Source: Myxococcales bacterium
Lineage (GTDB): Bacteria; Myxococcota_A; Polyangia; Fen-1088
DNA: 34,686 nt
NCBI GenBank assembly: GCA_003153015.1
Contig: PMBS01000071.1
Coordinates: 1-34,686 of the forward strand
Direction: 5' to 3'
Positions 31,972 through 34,686 of the stretch are shown here, one piece after another; the stretch's first letter is position 1; the number at the start of each line of letters is the position of its first letter. Both the position numbers and the translations under genes were made by a program. The notes under the pieces were generated by a model. The model saw nothing but the letters and a program-made list of their open reading frames with translations, was not told the DNA's origin and made no database searches.

Positions 31972-32870
31972 TGCGTCGATCTACGCTTTTCGCATTCTTG
32001 TTGCTGGCCGGCTGCGCGCCGAAGATGGGCAATCCCGCCTCGCTGATAGCCCAGGAACGGATCATCGGCGTGCGCGCCGATCCTGCCGAAGCGGCGCCCG
32101 GGGACTTGGTTAAGTACGCGAGTTTGGTCGCTTCTCCTTCCGGCACCGTGGACGCACAGGACTTGTCGTGGAGTATGTGCAATCTGCGCAAGCCGGTTGC
32201 AGAGAACACCCCGGTAAGCCAGGCCTGCTTGACCGGGGATTTGCCGCAGTCAGCGCAGGGTGGGTCCGTTGCAGTTCAAACGCCTAGCGCCGCGTGCGCC
32301 AATTTCGGACCGTTTGCGCCGCCCTCCAGCAGCGGAACCCTTCGACCCTCTGACCCAGATGCTACCGGGGGCTACTACCAACCCCTTCGACTTGATCTTG
32401 GCGTGGAGCAGGCGATCTTCCGCGAGCGGCTGAGCTGTGGCCTGGCAGGCGCTTCGCTCGCGATGTCCCAAGAATTCCGCGCACGCTACACCGCCAACCA
32501 GAATCCAACTTTGGTGTCGTTGGCGGCCCTAGCGGGCGAGACGCCGGCTTCGCTCGATGCGCTGCCTGCCAGTCAACGCATACGCCTGATCGCCGCGTGG
32601 TCGTCCGCCTCGGCAGAGTCCTATCCCGTCTTCGATTCTTCGTCGCAGACGCTAGTGGATCATCGCGAAGCGCTTTGGCTTTCCTGGTTTGCCACCGCGG
32701 GTGTTTTCGACAACTCTGTCACCGGGCGTGATGAAAGCGACCCTGCGGTTTCGACCGAAAACCCATGGCAATCCCCCGCAACTGCGGGAGTCGTTTTCCT
32801 ATGGCTGGTCTTGCACGATAGTCGTGGTGGTGTGGACTTCGCCGCGTACACGCTGACGGTTGTTCCGTGA
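31971..32870 (+). CDS. Lipoprotein of unknown function, last gene of the outer-membrane uptake operon
   Basis: A 299-residue protein; the ATG overlaps the receptor TGA (TGATG), which decides the start against the longer track ORF. The signal MRRSTLFAFLLLAGCAPK has a perfect lipobox (LAGC). An Ig-like strand pattern follows (ERIIGVRADPAEAAPGDLVKYASLVASPSG, LSWSMC). Several Cys residues could form disulphides, and the C-terminus (GVVFLWLVLHDSRGGVDFAAYTLTVVP) is beta-rich. The family is not recognised by name, but small lipoproteins of this kind accompany receptors in outer-membrane operons. It is probably a partner of the TonB-dependent receptor. A 6-bp stem (CCCGCA/TGCGGG) lies inside the gene at 32775-32788. 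Confidence 0.7.
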   Translation: MRRSTLFAFLLLAGCAPKMGNPASLIAQERIIGVRADPAEAAPGDLVKYASLVASPSGTVDAQDLSWSMCNLRKPVAENTPVSQACLTGDLPQSAQGGSVAVQTPSAACANFGPFAPPSSSGTLRPSDPDATGGYYQPLRLDLGVEQAIFRERLSCGLAGASLAMSQEFRARYTANQNPTLVSLAALAGETPASLDALPASQRIRLIAAWSSASAESYPVFDSSSQTLVDHREALWLSWFATAGVFDNSVTGRDESDPAVSTENPWQSPATAGVVFLWLVLHDSRGGVDFAAYTLTVVP

Positions 32871-32894
32871 GAGCGGTTTGACGATTCCACGCGT

Positions 32895-32912
32895 GTGTGA
32901 CGGGCATCACAC
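32895..32912. promoter_or_regulatory. CRP/FNR-type palindrome GTGTGA-N6-TCACAC
   Basis: A perfect inverted repeat that includes the CRP consensus TGTGA-N6-TCACA lies 25 bp after the last operon gene and about 170 bp before the next start. It could be an activator site for 33081, or a stem ending the upstream transcript. Outer arms TTCC and GGAA extend the pairing, but no T-run follows. Confidence 0.45.
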
Positions 32913-33080
32913 CGGAACCGCGGGGCCATTGAGCGCCCAGCTCCGCTCACGGATTTGCGACTTCATGTTGGTTGCGTTCGCGTACGCGAACTCGCACAAT
33001 GATTGGGCGGGCCGCCGGGCAACCGGCGGATGGATCTAGGCCGGGCAGGGAACCGCAGAACGTATGGCAGGAGACATGCA

Positions 33081-34385
33081 ATGACAAGAAAGGCGAGCCT
33101 AGGGACTATGGTACTTCTCGTAGGTGCCATGATCGCCGGGGCATTGTCCAGCGGGTGCGGGACCAACAAATCGGGAGGGCTCACCGGAACCGGCGGCAGC
33201 GCGGGAGCAGGCGGGAGCACGCAAGGGACCGGCGGGTCCACGGCATCTGGAGGTAGCAGCGCAAGTGGGGGCATCACCGGAACAGGTTCGGGGGGAATTG
33301 CCTCCGGTGGAATTGGCTCCGGCGGAATCGCATCCGGTGGAATAGGCGGAAAGTCCTCCGGCGGAACAGGTGGCGGCGGAATCGCTTCTGGCGGAATCGC
33401 CTCCGGTGGGATCAGCTTGGGCGGAGTTGGCTCCGGTGGAATCGCTGTTGGCGGAATCGCATCCGGCGGAATTGGCTCTGGCGGAGTCGCTTCCGGTGGA
33501 ATCGGCTCCGGCGGAATCGCATCCGGCGGTACCCGCGGCACCGGTGGAACGGGCTCAGGCGTCTGCCCGGCTGGGCAGACGTGGTGTGAAGGGTGCACGC
33601 CTGGGACGGGTTCCTGCGCGGCCACCTGCCCCAGTTTGGTTTGCCCAGGACCGGACGCGGGCTGTACCGGCAGCACCTGTTCGCAGGACGCACGGGCGAA
33701 CGATGAACCCTTGGGAAGCTGCAGCCAGGTCACAACTCAGACGGAGTGTGACAGCCGCAACGACTGCCACTCGGTTTTCGTGGATCCTGGAACTTGTGGG
33801 TGTGCTGGCGCAGGCTGCTGCGCGCACTTCAATCGCTGCGCCGACGGCGCCAACGCCAACTGCAGCGGGCCGGCTTTGTGCAAGATGGCGCAGCCCTTCT
33901 GCGAGGCGCCCTATGTCTTGTCGTACACCGGCAACTGCTACGAGGGCTGCGTCCTGCAAAGCAAGTGCGCTCCTGCCACCTGTCCGCAAACGCCGCCAGC
34001 GAACGCCTCAGGCTGCGGCAGTGGCAGCGTCACGTGTTTCTACGAAGACTGCACCAGCACGGGGCGCACGCTGGCAGTCTGTGCCGGCGGAACCTGGACG
34101 GTCCAAACCGCAGCCTGCGGGCCCGGCGGTCCCATGAGCTGCTCGGCGAACGGGACCACGTCGACGTGCACGGCTGGAAAGATGTGCGTCATAACGACCA
34201 GCGTCGGCGGCGCCTACTTAGTCCGTGCCGACTGTCGCCCCACTTGCGGCCCGGGCCTGGTTACTCCCCAATGCATCGACAACGCGGGCAACAATTGTTT
34301 CGCGACCTACTCCCTTACCTCAGGGGTGACAGTCAATTGCAGCAACTATTCCTCCTGCGGCTCGGGACAAGGCGGCTGCGCTTAA
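33081..34385 (+). CDS. Gly-pentapeptide-repeat, Cys-rich lipoprotein
   Basis: A 434-residue protein starting at MTRKASLGTMVLLVGAM (33081), with AGGAGA before the ATG and a lipobox ending GALSSGC (Cys about residue 24). About 120 residues of linker follow, largely GGIAS/GGIGS pentapeptides, a 5-residue period unlike the hexapeptides of most other linkers here. The C-terminal 280 residues are very Cys-rich (about 34 Cys) and start at VCPAGQTWCEGCTPGTGSC. Segments such as TECDSRNDCHSVFVDPGTCGCAGAGCC and GSGSVTCFYEDC recall small disulphide-rich repeat modules. A cell-surface or secreted adhesive or binding role is likely, but the ligand is unknown. Confidence 0.8.
   Translation: MTRKASLGTMVLLVGAMIAGALSSGCGTNKSGGLTGTGGSAGAGGSTQGTGGSTASGGSSASGGITGTGSGGIASGGIGSGGIASGGIGGKSSGGTGGGGIASGGIASGGISLGGVGSGGIAVGGIASGGIGSGGVASGGIGSGGIASGGTRGTGGTGSGVCPAGQTWCEGCTPGTGSCAATCPSLVCPGPDAGCTGSTCSQDARANDEPLGSCSQVTTQTECDSRNDCHSVFVDPGTCGCAGAGCCAHFNRCADGANANCSGPALCKMAQPFCEAPYVLSYTGNCYEGCVLQSKCAPATCPQTPPANASGCGSGSVTCFYEDCTSTGRTLAVCAGGTWTVQTAACGPGGPMSCSANGTTSTCTAGKMCVITTSVGGAYLVRADCRPTCGPGLVTPQCIDNAGNNCFATYSLTSGVTVNCSNYSSCGSGQGGCA
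33180..33555 (+). repeat. 15-bp-period repeat encoding GGIAS/GGIGS pentapeptides
   Basis: Around 16 units of the 15-bp pattern GG(A/C)GGAAT(C/T)G... encode GGIxS in the lipoprotein linker. Nucleotide similarity between neighbouring units is high (GGCGGAATCGCATCC recurs several times), so the number of units may change by slippage or recombination. Confidence 0.8.
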
Positions 34386-34386
34386 G

Positions 34387-34686
34387 TCACTCTTCCCTGG
34401 CAAACAAACCCAAGTACATGGCAAGCAGCGAATCGCGCGGAGTTTCGCCCACCGGGACCCGCGGCACAGTGAACACCGGGCGCGGGGCAGCGAACTCACG
34501 GACTGCCTCCACCACCGCAGCGTGGAGCGCGGCGGCTGACTCCTGCTGGCGGCGAAGTTTCTCCAGGCGATCCATGAAAGCGCGCGTCGGTTCGCGCTCT
34601 TCCGACCCCCCGAGCAGTGCCGCTGCCCGCTCCACCGCACGCTCGATTTCGTCGGGACCGGGCCAGAAGGCTTCTTCCACCCGGTT
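34387..34686 (-). CDS. Hypothetical cytoplasmic protein, possibly N-terminally cut by window edge
   Basis: The visible 97 codons end at a TGA at 34387 and are open to the window edge. A GTG at 34680 could be the start (VEEAFWPGPDEIERAVERAAALLGG), but the frame continues upstream, so the gene may extend further. The sequence is mostly helical and charged (EPTRAFMDRLEKLRRQQESAAALHAAVVEAVREF) and ends LLAMYLGLFAREE. No signal peptide or known motif is seen. It is convergent with the Gly-repeat lipoprotein gene. Not recognised. Confidence 0.55.
   Translation of the reverse strand, partial: NRVEEAFWPGPDEIERAVERAAALLGGSEEREPTRAFMDRLEKLRRQQESAAALHAAVVEAVREFAAPRPVFTVPRVPVGETPRDSLLAMYLGLFAREE

Overview
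The window is GC-rich chromosomal DNA of a myxobacterium-like organism (Myxococcota, probably Polyangia). The evidence is one protein with a MYXO-CTERM-type C-terminus (short Gly/Ser-Cys motif, hydrophobic helix, terminal Arg run), many lipoproteins with long Gly-Gly hexapeptide or pentapeptide linkers followed by Cys-rich or SGNH domains, a PfaD-type enoyl reductase and tandem B12-type radical SAM enzymes. I see no rRNA, tRNA, CRISPR array, transposase or phage gene.

Layout. 1-749 (-) is the N-terminal part of a Gly-repeat lipoprotein cut by the window edge. 844-3617 (-) is a compact metal/stress operon: bacterioferritin, Nramp metal transporter, tandem universal stress protein. 3674-4348 (+) is a decayed gene with an in-frame stop. 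4586-5350 (+) is an AT-richer FkbM methyltransferase, probably acquired. 5408-9331 (-) is an operon of a rhamnogalacturonan-acetylesterase-like SGNH lipoprotein, a Tat/lipoprotein aldo-keto reductase with C-terminal Cys clusters, and a DUF6599 protein. 9370-13277 (+) holds two radical SAM proteins in tandem. 13449-14237 (-) is the MYXO-CTERM protein, divergent from a second SGNH lipoprotein (14463-16094, +). 16091-18359 (-) pairs an orphan PfaD with a DNA-methylase-fold methyltransferase. 18628-22198 (+) is a tandem duplication of Tat-exported DUF362 proteins with Gly-rich linkers and an unusual anchor-like C-terminus; the upstream regions were duplicated too.

22317-32870 (+) is the most interesting segment. 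An XRE-HTH/PBP-like regulator is followed by modA, modB and modC in start/stop overlap. After only 43 bp comes a second overlapping run: PBP-like lipoprotein, OprO/P-like porin, DUF2135-like lipoprotein, TonB-dependent receptor and small lipoprotein. I read this as one nine-gene unit, possibly an envelope-spanning oxyanion (molybdate or tungstate) acquisition system. Two or three genes of its outer-membrane half carry perfect or near-perfect hairpins within the reading frame, one of them inside an apparent in-frame insertion of about 40 codons in the receptor.

33081-34385 (+) is another Gly-repeat, Cys-rich lipoprotein, and 34387-34686 (-) is the end of an unrecognised gene. Gly-Gly linkers occur in seven proteins and in each case lie next to the presumed membrane anchor (after an N-terminal lipobox or before a C-terminal anchor). 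This suggests a common design for displaying proteins on the cell surface. Function assignments come from motif and fold recognition by eye, without database searches.
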